NCBI RefSeq assembly: GCF_002095435.2
Contig: NZ_MJEJ02000018.1
Span: forward strand, 1-42,561
DNA from: Williamsia sp. 1138
GTDB taxonomy: Bacteria > Actinomycetota > Actinomycetes > Mycobacteriales > Mycobacteriaceae
DNA: 42,561 nucleotides
Direction of reading: 5' to 3'
The position numbers were made by a program, and so were the translations under genes. The notes under the pieces are model-generated. The model was not told where the DNA came from and did no database searches. It saw nothing but the letters and a program-made list of their open reading frames with translations. Each line of letters opens with the position of its first letter. Positions within the stretch are counted from its first letter, which is position 1. This document shows, in pieces, positions 8,605-17,041 of this stretch.

Positions 8605-9924
8605 GTGGGGACACAGCGATGGCGGGCCGATCAGGTGTTGGCGCTGGCACCTGATGCGGGGTCCCAGGCAGCTGGTCGCAAGCTGGCCATCCCGACGCCG
8701 TGGTCGTCGACAGGCGCCGCGGACAACGTGGTGTGGGGACTGTGTACGGGCAGCGGCAGGAACCCTTATCAAACGATCGTCGACCTCAGCGGCCCCGCGT
8801 ACAGGTGTTCGTGCCCGTCTCGGAAGTTCCCGTGCAAGCACGCACTCGGTCTGCTTCTGCTCTGGGCGGCCGGCGGCGTACCCGATGCCCCGGCAATCGC
8901 CGATTTCGCGAGGCCGTGGATCGACGAGCGCGCCGCGAAGGCTGCGGCTGCCCCGGTCGCCACCGAACGCGCCGAACCCAAGGATCCCGAGCGCGCGGCC
9001 CGAACCGCGGAGCAACGGGCGGTTCGGGTCGCAGGCGGACTCGACGAGTTCGAGATGTGGCTCTCCGACCAGGTTCGCGGCGGACTCGCAGGTGCGGAGG
9101 CCGACCCTTATCGCCGATTCGACCCGGTGGCCGCGCGACTCGTCGACGCCCAGGTGCCCGGGCTGGCCCGCCGGGTCCGGGAACTTCCCGCGCTGGTCAC
9201 CGGAGCCCGGTGGCCGCAGCGGCTCCTCCGCGAACTGGCGATGCTCAGGCTGCTCGCTCGCGCACATCGGCGTATCGACGAACTCGACCCGGCGATGGCC
9301 GCCAATGTCCGCAGGCATCTGGGGTATCCGGTAGCGAAGGCCGATGTGCTGGCAACCGAGCCGGTGCTCGACACCTGGCAGATCGTCGCGGTGCGCGATC
9401 GCGACGACGAACAGCTGATCACCCGCCGGGTCTGGTTGTGGGGTCACACCACGGGCAGATGCGCGGTGGTGCTGTCGTTCTCGCCCAACGTTGCCGGCCT
9501 CGACGGCCGTTTGATCGCCGGGATGTCGTTTGCCGGGCCGGTGCACTTCTACCCGGGCACGCCCCCACTGCGTGCACTCGTACCCGACGGCGATCTGGGA
9601 TTGCGAGCGGCGTCACCGGGAGCTGTGGCCGGGACAACGGTGCAGGCTGCTCTGGGCCGGCGTGCCGAAGCGATCGCCGAAGACCCTTGGCTGCTGAGCT
9701 TCCCGGTCGTCATCGCCGGTAGGCCGGCACTGGCACAGGGGCGCCGACTGCTCGTCGACGACGACGGTGTGTCGATCGACCTCGACACCACCGACGACCG
9801 CTGGTTCGCACTGCTGGCCGTATCGGGCGGACGTCGGGTGAAGGTGTTCGGTGAGCTCGGAACCGAGGGGTTGGACCCGGTTGCCACCGAAGCTCCCCAG
9901 GCGCAACGGATCGACGCAGCGTGA
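8605..9924 (+). CDS. SWIM zinc-finger protein, first gene of the MoxR/VWA five-gene system
   Basis: A 439-residue protein whose clearest element is a SWIM zinc finger, C-x-C-x6-C-x-H: C68, C70, C77 and H79 within YRCSCPSRKFPCKHALGLLL. SWIM domains bind nucleic acid or protein. An Ala/Glu/Arg-rich linker (about 105-140) leads to a large C-terminal region I do not recognise. The same family in E. coli is yehQ, next to AAA and VWA genes. It overlaps the DUF5691 gene by 4 bp (GTGA) and starts the operon. Its role in the complex is unknown; the zinc finger makes it the likely target-recognition part (inference). Confidence 0.85.
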   Translation: MGTQRWRADQVLALAPDAGSQAAGRKLAIPTPWSSTGAADNVVWGLCTGSGRNPYQTIVDLSGPAYRCSCPSRKFPCKHALGLLLLWAAGGVPDAPAIADFARPWIDERAAKAAAAPVATERAEPKDPERAARTAEQRAVRVAGGLDEFEMWLSDQVRGGLAGAEADPYRRFDPVAARLVDAQVPGLARRVRELPALVTGARWPQRLLRELAMLRLLARAHRRIDELDPAMAANVRRHLGYPVAKADVLATEPVLDTWQIVAVRDRDDEQLITRRVWLWGHTTGRCAVVLSFSPNVAGLDGRLIAGMSFAGPVHFYPGTPPLRALVPDGDLGLRAASPGAVAGTTVQAALGRRAEAIAEDPWLLSFPVVIAGRPALAQGRRLLVDDDGVSIDLDTTDDRWFALLAVSGGRRVKVFGELGTEGLDPVATEAPQAQRIDAA

Positions 9925-11420
9925 GCGGCTGGGACGAACTGGTCTCCGCTGCGACCGTCGGCGTCGGGGGCAAGGCCATCGATGTCCATGACCTCGACCC
10001 TGCGATCGCCGCTGCGGCCTCCCTGGTCGACCCCAAAGACCCAGTGGCAGCGGTTCTTTCGATCGCTGCGCTGGACACCATCGCCACGCGCGCGGGCGTG
10101 TTGGCCGGCCCAACGGCCCAGGTTCTGCCTCCCGCGCCGGACGATTTTGGCCGCGTAATGAGCGACCGCCTCACCGGGTTACTCGGGCAGGCGCTCGACT
10201 CCGGTGACGAGATGGCCACATGGGCGATAGAGGCGATGGCGGCCCGAGACCTGCGAGTTCCGGCGGAACTGATTCCGATGCTGTTGCAGCGCACCAAGCG
10301 TCAGGTCAGGATCCGGCCCGCCGTGGCGGTTCTGGTGGGCGCGCGGGGTCGGTGGCTCGTCGAGGTCAGCGACATCGCAGCAGTGTTGCCGCCCAAAGAT
10401 CTCGGCATGCAACCCGAGGACGTCGATGCCGACGAGATCTGGTCATACGGCAGCACGCCCGCCCGCGTACAGGTGCTTCGTCGATGGCGATCTGAAGATG
10501 GCGCTGGAGCTCTGCAACGCCTGCAAGCGGTCTGGGCGACCGAACCCGGCGACGTACGGGCCGCACTGCTGGGGGCACTCGAGGTCGGACCGTCGCCGGC
10601 CGACGAGGCGTTCCTCGACCAGGCCCTCGACGATCGCAAAGGGTCGGTACGCGCCGCGGCAGCGCGACTGCTCAGCGACATCCCTGACTCCGGACTGCAG
10701 CAACGGATGATCGAACGGGCGCGGCATGTCCTGATCGCCTCCGGTCGCGGACGGCGACGTCGCCTGTCGCTGGTGTTGCCGGAGCGGGCTGACGAATCCG
10801 CTCGACGCGACGGCATCGATCCGACACCCCCGCGGGGCACCGGGCCGGGTGCATGGCTCGCCCGCCAGATCCTGCAGAACACGCCTCTGACGCTGTGGGA
10901 GAGCATGTTCGGTGAGCCGGCACAGATGCTGGTCGAGGCGGTGTCCGAGGATGATGCGGACACCGTGCTGGGTGCCTGGGGCGATGCCGCCGTCGCGCAG
11001 CGCAACGCGACGTGGGCAGGCGCCCTGTATCGGGCGCCGGGAGCCGATCCCGCGCTGATCGGAATCTTGGCTGAACCGAAGAGAAGCGAGGCGACGGTGT
11101 GGTGGCTCCGCAACCGTCGGCCGCCCGGAAACGTGTTGGCTCATGTTTCGGCGCCCTGGACCGATGAGGTGGCCGCGACAGCACTGAATGCGGTGTTACG
11201 CGAGTCGATCTCGCCGTCGTCGACCCCGCTCTGGAACTGGCGTGCCCTGGTCGATCAGCTACGCCTCGGGCTGCCCGTCGGGCCCGGGTATCGCTGGATC
11301 GAACAGATCGAGACGGTGCGTGACCGGATGAAAGGTGGCTGGCCGCAGTTGCTCGAACCACTCAAGTGGGCGCTGATCCTGCGCACCGCGATCACCGAGG
11401 AGATGCATGACGAATCCTGA
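9921..11420 (+). CDS. DUF5691-family protein of the MoxR/VWA system
   Basis: A 499-residue, Ala/Leu/Arg-rich protein that looks wholly helical, with repeated segments suggestive of a HEAT-like scaffold (for example around 225-270, where VRAAAARLLSDIP occurs). It begins SGWDELVSAATVG, the N-terminal signature I associate with DUF5691 proteins found beside SWIM, AAA and DUF5682 genes. No catalytic motif is visible. The start is GTG at 9921, overlapping the SWIM stop by 4 bp, and the end overlaps the ATPase gene by 14 bp, which indicates coupled translation in fixed ratio. A scaffold or adaptor is the simplest guess. Confidence 0.75.
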   Translation: MSGWDELVSAATVGVGGKAIDVHDLDPAIAAAASLVDPKDPVAAVLSIAALDTIATRAGVLAGPTAQVLPPAPDDFGRVMSDRLTGLLGQALDSGDEMATWAIEAMAARDLRVPAELIPMLLQRTKRQVRIRPAVAVLVGARGRWLVEVSDIAAVLPPKDLGMQPEDVDADEIWSYGSTPARVQVLRRWRSEDGAGALQRLQAVWATEPGDVRAALLGALEVGPSPADEAFLDQALDDRKGSVRAAAARLLSDIPDSGLQQRMIERARHVLIASGRGRRRRLSLVLPERADESARRDGIDPTPPRGTGPGAWLARQILQNTPLTLWESMFGEPAQMLVEAVSEDDADTVLGAWGDAAVAQRNATWAGALYRAPGADPALIGILAEPKRSEATVWWLRNRRPPGNVLAHVSAPWTDEVAATALNAVLRESISPSSTPLWNWRALVDQLRLGLPVGPGYRWIEQIETVRDRMKGGWPQLLEPLKWALILRTAITEEMHDES

Positions 11421-12501
11421 ACCGGACATCCTGCGCCCACATGCGGAGCAGCTGTACGCAGGTGAACTGGCAGCGCTCGCCGCAACAGACGACCGGTCCC
11501 GGCCGCAGCAGTGGAACCTGTCTCCGTCAGCGGTGGTGACGTACCTCCTCGGCGGGACGTTGAGCGATGGAACGGTCATCTCTCCCAAGTACATCGGTCC
11601 GAGGCGGCTGATGGAGGTCGCGGTCGCCACTCTCGCCACGGACCGGGCATTGCTGCTACTCGGCGTCCCCGGTACCGCGAAGACGTGGGTGTCCGAGCAC
11701 CTCAGCGCGGCGATCAGCGGCCGCTCGACCCTGCTGATCCAGGGCACCGCGGGTACTCCTGAAGAGGCGATCCGCTATGGCTGGAACTACGCCCGGCTCC
11801 TCTCCGAGGGTCCGAGCGAGCAGGCGCTGGTGCCCTCTCCGGTGATGACCGCGATGAGCGAGGGCAAGATCGCCCGGATCGAAGAACTCACCCGCATCCC
11901 CTCCGACGTCCAGGACGCGCTGATCACGGTGCTGTCGGAGAAATCGCTGCCGATCCCCGAACTGGGCACCGAAGTGCAGGCCGCCAAGGGGTTCTCGGTG
12001 ATCGCCACGGCGAACAATCGCGACCGCGGTGTCAACGAACTGTCGTCGGCATTGCGCCGGCGTTTCAACACCGTGGTGCTGCCGTTGCCGGCCACCGCCG
12101 ACGAAGAGGTCTCGATCGTCACCCAGCGGGTGCAGGCACTCGGCCAGACGTTGGATCTGCCCGAGATCCCGAGCGCGTCGGAGGAGATCCGCCGCGTGGT
12201 CACGGTGTTCCGCGAATTGCGCTCGGGACTCACCGCCGACGGCCGCACCCGTGTGAAACAACCGTCGGGCACCTTGTCGACCGCTGAGGCGATCTCGGTG
12301 GTCACGCACGGGGTGGTGATGTCTGCGCACTTCGGTGACGGAGTCCTTCGGCCGTCCGACACCGCCGCGGGCATTCTCGGTGCCGTGGTCAAGGATCCGA
12401 TCGCGGACGCCGTGGTGTGGACCGAATACCTGGAAGCGGTTGTGCGCGAGCGTAAGGACTGGGCCGACTTCTACCGGGCGTGCCGCGAGGTGGAACATTG
12501 A
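11407..12501 (+). CDS. MoxR-type AAA+ ATPase of the five-gene system
   Basis: A 364-residue AAA+ ATPase. Walker A is GVPGTAKT (86-93); Walker B ends in I158-E159-E160 (RIEELTRIP, with Glu in place of the usual Asp, as in many MoxR proteins); sensor 1 is TANNRDR (N203/N204); the Arg finger lies in SSALRRRF (R217-R219). MoxR ATPases pair with VWA proteins and remodel partner complexes, for example inserting metals or cofactors. It corresponds to E. coli yehL by context. The ATG at 11407 overlaps the DUF5691 stop by 14 bp, and its stop overlaps the DUF5682 start by 4 bp. It is probably the motor of the system. Confidence 0.9.
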   Translation: MTNPEPDILRPHAEQLYAGELAALAATDDRSRPQQWNLSPSAVVTYLLGGTLSDGTVISPKYIGPRRLMEVAVATLATDRALLLLGVPGTAKTWVSEHLSAAISGRSTLLIQGTAGTPEEAIRYGWNYARLLSEGPSEQALVPSPVMTAMSEGKIARIEELTRIPSDVQDALITVLSEKSLPIPELGTEVQAAKGFSVIATANNRDRGVNELSSALRRRFNTVVLPLPATADEEVSIVTQRVQALGQTLDLPEIPSASEEIRRVVTVFRELRSGLTADGRTRVKQPSGTLSTAEAISVVTHGVVMSAHFGDGVLRPSDTAAGILGAVVKDPIADAVVWTEYLEAVVRERKDWADFYRACREVEH

Positions 12502-14801
12502 CGGAGGTGTCCGTCCTGGGCGTACGGCATCACGGTCCGGGTTCGGCTCGCGGCGTCCTCGCCGAACTGGACCGGATCGATCCCGACATCATCCTGATCG
12601 AGGGTCCGGCGGATGCAGATCCGCTCGTCGGATTCGTGGGTGCAGCGGACATGACGCCGCCGGTCGCGATCCTCGCGTATGCCGTCGATCGTCCGGCTGT
12701 CGCAGCATTTTGGCCGTTCGCGGCCTTCTCTCCGGAGTGGCAGGCCATGCGATGGGCAAACGAATCGGATGTACCGGTGCGATTCTGCGATCTGCCCGCC
12801 GCCATGGTGCTCGCCCATGGTCTTCGCGGCGACCAGGATGCGACGGAGACCTCGGACGAGGACCCGACCCTCGACCTCGCCGAGCCCGACGGACTCGATG
12901 CGAGCGCACCTGTGCGGACCGATCCCATCGGCGTGCTCGCCGATGCCGCCGGCTATGACGATCCCGAACGCTGGTGGGACGATGTCATCGAAACTCGTTC
13001 CGACGGGGGAGGGTTCGAGGCCATCGCGGAGGCCATGGCCGCCCTGCGAGACGAGCTGCCACCGGTAGGTGATCAGGGCGATCGGCTCCACGAGCAGCGC
13101 CGCGAAGCGCAGATGCGGCAGGTGCTCCGAAAGGCGATCAAAGAACCCGGCGTGGAGCGGGTCGTGGTGGTCTGTGGCGCCTGGCATGCGCCGGCGCTGA
13201 TGGGCAAGCTGCCGCCTGCGACGGGTGATGCCAAGCTACTGCGCGGCACACCCAAGGTCCGGGTGAAGCTTGCCTGGGTGCCGTGGACCCATTCGCGGCT
13301 GGCGTTCGCATCCGGATACGGCGCGGGGGTCCTCTCGCCAGGCTGGTACCACCATCTGTTCACGCAGCCGCAGGAGGTGATCACCCGTTGGCTGATCAAG
13401 GTTGCGCGCCTGTTGCGGGACAAAGACATTGCGATCTCCTCGGCGCACGTCATCGAGAGCGCGCGGTTGGCCGAAGCGCTCGCGACGTTGCGGCACCGTC
13501 CGCTGCCCGGGCTCGCCGAGGTCACCGAGGCCACCGAGGCGGTGATGTGCGACGGCGACGACTCCGTCATGGCGCTGATCAACGACGAGCTGGTGATCGG
13601 CGAACTACTCGGGTCCACGCCCGCCGACGCCCCGACAGTTCCACTCGAGGCAGATCTACGGGCAAGTGCGCGTTCGGCGCGGCTGAAGATCGACCCCATG
13701 GTCCGGCAACTCGTCCTGGATCTCCGCAAGCCCTCAGATCTGTCGAAATCAGTGCTGCTGCACCGCCTCGCATCGCTCGACATCGACTGGGGTGTGCCGG
13801 AGGATGTCACCGGGTCGGGCACCTTCAAGGAGGGCTGGCGTCTCGCGTGGAAGCCGGACTTCGCGATAGACATCGTCGTCGCGGCGGTGTGGGGCACCAC
13901 CGTCGAGGCCGCAGCGACCAGCAGACTGATCGACCGCGCGACGACGGCAACGCGGCTGGCCCAGGTGACTGCGGTCCTCGAACAGGCACTGCTGGCCGAC
14001 CTTCCGGACGCCGTCAGCCGGGTGCTCGGCGCTTTGCGCGATCGCGCGGCCATCGACCGCGACGTCGAGCACCTGATGAACGCGTTGCCTGCACTGTCGC
14101 GGGCGTTGCGCTACGGCGATGTTCGCGGCACCGATACCCGGGCGCTGGCCGAGGTCACCACGTCCCTGCTCGTCCGGGTGTGCGCCGGACTGCCCGCTGC
14201 CGTGACCGGGCTGGGCGCTGAGGCTGCCGCGGAGTTCCGGAAGCTGATCGATCAGGTGCAGGAGGTGACCGACCTCCTCGAGCAGGTCGGGATCGCCGGG
14301 GAGGAAGCAGCGACCTGGCGTGAAGTGCTGCGCGCACTGGCCGACCGGAGGGATCTGCACGGCGCCCTGGTCGGCCGAATCGTCCGCATCCTGCTGGACT
14401 CGCGCGAGATCGACGCCGATGATGCCGCCACCAGGTTGCACCGGGCGCTGTCGGTCGGCGCGGTCCCCGCCGACAAGGCGGCGTGGATCGACGGCTTCAT
14501 CGGCGGGGGTGGGCTGCTGCTGGTCCACGACCGATCACTGCTCGCCGTCATCGACCACTGGCTCGCAGGTCTACCCGACGAGCAGTTCACCGAGTTGGTC
14601 CCGCTGTTGCGCCGCACCTTCAGCTTGTTCGAGGCGGGCATCCGCCGCAATATCGCGGAGTCGGTGAAGGGGATCGGAGGCGGGGTGATCGCGGTGGCAG
14701 CGCCTTCGCAGATCGATGCAGAACGCGCCGCGCCGGCCGTCGCCGTGGTCGCGAGTCTGCTCGGACTGCTGCCCGCAGCGGAGGGGAGTGCTGATGCCTG
14801 A
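12498..14801 (+). CDS. DUF5682-family protein of the MoxR/VWA system
   Basis: A 767-residue protein. Three conserved-looking motifs lie in the first 240 residues: VRHHGPGSA (9-17), LIEGPAD (33-39) and CGAWHAPAL (226-234). The arrangement (His near a first strand, Glu at the end of a second, G-x-x-H late) resembles the TraB/TIKI/erythromycin-esterase-like enzymes, so a hydrolase-like active site is plausible; this is inference. The remaining 500 residues are helical and unrecognised. E. coli yehM is the positional counterpart. I prefer TTG at 12498: it overlaps the ATPase stop (TTGA), follows a GAGGTGG site by 4-5 bases, and gives the usual short N-terminus before RHHGPGSA. A longer frame to 12480 and GTG at 12507 are alternatives. 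Confidence 0.8.
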   Translation: MTEVSVLGVRHHGPGSARGVLAELDRIDPDIILIEGPADADPLVGFVGAADMTPPVAILAYAVDRPAVAAFWPFAAFSPEWQAMRWANESDVPVRFCDLPAAMVLAHGLRGDQDATETSDEDPTLDLAEPDGLDASAPVRTDPIGVLADAAGYDDPERWWDDVIETRSDGGGFEAIAEAMAALRDELPPVGDQGDRLHEQRREAQMRQVLRKAIKEPGVERVVVVCGAWHAPALMGKLPPATGDAKLLRGTPKVRVKLAWVPWTHSRLAFASGYGAGVLSPGWYHHLFTQPQEVITRWLIKVARLLRDKDIAISSAHVIESARLAEALATLRHRPLPGLAEVTEATEAVMCDGDDSVMALINDELVIGELLGSTPADAPTVPLEADLRASARSARLKIDPMVRQLVLDLRKPSDLSKSVLLHRLASLDIDWGVPEDVTGSGTFKEGWRLAWKPDFAIDIVVAAVWGTTVEAAATSRLIDRATTATRLAQVTAVLEQALLADLPDAVSRVLGALRDRAAIDRDVEHLMNALPALSRALRYGDVRGTDTRALAEVTTSLLVRVCAGLPAAVTGLGAEAAAEFRKLIDQVQEVTDLLEQVGIAGEEAATWREVLRALADRRDLHGALVGRIVRILLDSREIDADDAATRLHRALSVGAVPADKAAWIDGFIGGGGLLLVHDRSLLAVIDHWLAGLPDEQFTELVPLLRRTFSLFEAGIRRNIAESVKGIGGGVIAVAAPSQIDAERAAPAVAVVASLLGLLPAAEGSADA

Positions 14802-15969
14802 ACAACCCGAACCGGACCCGGTGGAGGACGCGCGGCTGCGACGGTGGCGGATGGTCGTCGGGACGCAGGCCGACGATGCGCTCGGCAGACCCGGCGGCGG
14901 GCAGATGCAGGAGATGGACCGCTCACTCGCTGCGCTGTACGAGGCGCCCAGTGGTCGCCGGGGCGGGCTGGGTGGCTCGGCGCCGTCGGTGGCCCGGTGG
15001 CTCGGCGACATCCGAAAGTATTTCCCGTCCAACGTCGTCCAGGTGATGCAACGCGACGCCGTGGACCGCCTGGGGATCGCCGCACTGCTCGCCGAACCCG
15101 AGCTGATGGACACCGTCGAGGCGAACATCGACATGGTCAGCACCCTGATCAGTCTGGGCAAGGCGATCCCCGAGACCTCACGAGCATCGGCCCGGACTCT
15201 CGTTCGCAAGGTCGTCGACGACGTGGAACGCCGGATCGCCGATCAGACCAGGGCGGCAATCACCGGCGCCCTCAATCGTGCCGCGACAACCCATCGGCCC
15301 AGACCTGCCGACATCGACTGGAATCGGACGATCGCCAAGAATCTCAAACACTATCTGCCCGAATACCGGACGATCGTCCCGCAGCAGCTGGTGGGGCACG
15401 GTCGTCGCTCGCAGCAGCTGGGTCGCGACGTCGTGGTGGCGATCGACCAGTCCGGGTCGATGGCGGCGTCGATCGTCTACGCCTCCATCTTCGGTTCGGT
15501 ACTGGCCTCGATGCGCTCCATCCGCACGTCCCTGGTGCTCTTCGACACCGAAGTCGTCGATCTGACAGATGAATTGGACGATCCGGTGGACGTCCTGTTC
15601 GGTGCGACGCTCGGCGGTGGCACGGATATCAACCAGGCGATCGCCTACTGCCAGGGCCTGATCACCCGGCCGACCGAGTCGATCTTCGTCCTGATCTCCG
15701 ACCTCTACGAAGGTGGTCTCCGCGACAAGATGCTGGCGCGGGTCGCCGCGATGACCGATGCCGGTATCACCGTCGTGGTGCTGCTGGCGTTGTCCGACGA
15801 GGGAGCGCCCGCCTTCGACCGTGATATCGCACTGGCGTTGGCCGACATGGGTATACCGGCGTTCGCCTGTACGCCCGACGCCTTTCCGGAACTGCTGGCG
15901 GTGGCGATCGGGCGCGGCGACATCACGGCCTGGGCGGCCTCGAAAGAACTCGAACAGCGCGGGATGTGA
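14794..15969 (+). CDS. VWA-domain protein of the MoxR/VWA system
   Basis: A 391-residue protein. Its N-terminal half is helical with many Arg/Asp residues. Its C-terminal half (about 212-391) is a von Willebrand factor A domain with a complete metal site: DQSGS (218-222), T277 in LGGGTDIN and D303 in LISDLYEGG. VWA partners of MoxR ATPases use this site to dock on a carboxylate of a client protein. It corresponds to E. coli yehP by domain and context. The ATG at 14794 has GGAGGGGAG just upstream and overlaps the DUF5682 stop by 8 bp. There is no signal peptide, so the complex should be cytoplasmic. It is the last gene of the operon, 3 bp from the stop of the convergent lipoprotein gene. Confidence 0.9.
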   Translation: MPEQPEPDPVEDARLRRWRMVVGTQADDALGRPGGGQMQEMDRSLAALYEAPSGRRGGLGGSAPSVARWLGDIRKYFPSNVVQVMQRDAVDRLGIAALLAEPELMDTVEANIDMVSTLISLGKAIPETSRASARTLVRKVVDDVERRIADQTRAAITGALNRAATTHRPRPADIDWNRTIAKNLKHYLPEYRTIVPQQLVGHGRRSQQLGRDVVVAIDQSGSMAASIVYASIFGSVLASMRSIRTSLVLFDTEVVDLTDELDDPVDVLFGATLGGGTDINQAIAYCQGLITRPTESIFVLISDLYEGGLRDKMLARVAAMTDAGITVVVLLALSDEGAPAFDRDIALALADMGIPAFACTPDAFPELLAVAIGRGDITAWAASKELEQRGM

Positions 15970-15972
15970 ACG

Positions 15973-16953
15973 TCAGGCGGGGATCTTCTCGGCCGCCGGC
16001 GCGATGAGGTCCAGCGCGAAAGGCACCGACAGAACCGTCGGGTTACTCAGCGCCGAGGCGTTGTTGTTGTTCACGAACACGGTGGCGCCACTCTTGACGG
16101 CGGTACGGTTCGCCCAGCCCGGCAGGGCGTCGAAAGCCGCCGGATCGCCGCCGAGTGGCCACAGCACCAACAGATCCGAGTCCAGCAGATCGGTACGCTC
16201 AGCTGAGACCAGAACTCGACTCTGTCCTTCCGCCACTTCCTTGATCTTGGGATCGAGCACAAACCCCATGGAAGTCATCAGCTTGGTGGTCGGGTCGTTC
16301 TCGTCCGCGATCAGACCGATCTGACCTTCTGCGTTCAACTGCCCGAACGAGAATGTCTTGCCCTGCGCGTTCGGGTGCGCAGTCTTGAAGTCGGTGAGCT
16401 GTTGCTCGGCGTCGTCGACCAGAGACTGTGCCTGATCCTGCTTCCCGAAGATCTTTCCTGCTGTCAGGGTCACGTCCTGCCACGAATCCATGACCGCGTC
16501 CTTCTGCATGACCGGGATCACCGGCGCAACCTGGCGCAGGCGCTTGTATTCGTCTTCGCTGCCCAGATATCCGGCCAGAATGATGTCCGGCTCGATGGCC
16601 GCGAGCTGGGGAACACTGATCGATTCGGCGCCCAGGTACGGGATGACCTCGGACTCGTGAGCCGGTGTCCACTCGAACTTGTTGTTCTCTCCCGAGTAGC
16701 CCTCGGTGACATATTCGGCCTTGATCGGCACGTCCAGGGCAACCAGTGCATCGGTCCAGCTGCCCAGCATGGTGACCACCACCTTCGGCTCGGAGTCGAT
16801 GGTGGTGGAACCGAACTCGTGCTCGATGGTGATCGACTCGAAGCCACTGCTGTCGGACTTGTCGTCGTCCGGGGAGCTGCAGCCCGCGACCACGAGCGCC
16901 ATCGCCACCAACGCGGTTCCCGCCGTACCGAACCGGCGTGAAAACTTTCCCAA
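15973..16953 (-). CDS. Iron-siderophore ABC transporter substrate-binding lipoprotein
   Basis: A 326-residue FecB/FepB-type binding protein. The signal peptide ends in the lipobox VAGC with lipidated Cys25, followed by an acidic Ser/Asp linker. Two lobes are joined by a long helix; the segment PKVVVTMLGSWTDALVALDV and the later LAAIEPDIILAGY are typical of this family. It would capture a ferric siderophore or haem-like ligand outside the membrane. No permease or ATPase gene is adjacent, so it must use a transporter encoded elsewhere. An iron box 36 bp upstream of its start indicates repression by IdeR/DtxR when iron is sufficient. Its 3' end nearly abuts the VWA gene. Confidence 0.9.
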   Translation of the reverse strand: MGKFSRRFGTAGTALVAMALVVAGCSSPDDDKSDSSGFESITIEHEFGSTTIDSEPKVVVTMLGSWTDALVALDVPIKAEYVTEGYSGENNKFEWTPAHESEVIPYLGAESISVPQLAAIEPDIILAGYLGSEDEYKRLRQVAPVIPVMQKDAVMDSWQDVTLTAGKIFGKQDQAQSLVDDAEQQLTDFKTAHPNAQGKTFSFGQLNAEGQIGLIADENDPTTKLMTSMGFVLDPKIKEVAEGQSRVLVSAERTDLLDSDLLVLWPLGGDPAAFDALPGWANRTAVKSGATVFVNNNNASALSNPTVLSVPFALDLIAPAAEKIPA

Positions 16954-16988
16954 TGCCTTACCCCTTCGTGCGTACCGCGTCGTTGCGG

Positions 16989-17007
16989 TTAGGGCAGCCT
17001 AACCAAT
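16989..17007 (-). promoter_or_regulatory. IdeR/DtxR-type iron box
   Basis: The 19-mer TTAGGGCAGCCTAACCAAT (plus strand) matches the IdeR consensus TTAGGTTAGGCTAACCTAA at 15 of 19 positions when read on the minus strand. It contains GGTTAGG-N4-CCTAACC as a perfect inverted repeat. It lies 36-54 bp upstream of the lipoprotein ATG, where a repressor would cover the promoter. Confidence 0.8.
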
Positions 17008-17041
17008 GAGGCGGTGGAGGTAAAGCTGGGTCTGTCCCCAC

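Noticed and set aside
8479-9546. A 355-codon minus-strand frame opposite the SWIM gene
   Set aside because: It is antisense to a frame with a complete SWIM finger; the product is Arg/Gly/Pro-rich with no recognisable domain.
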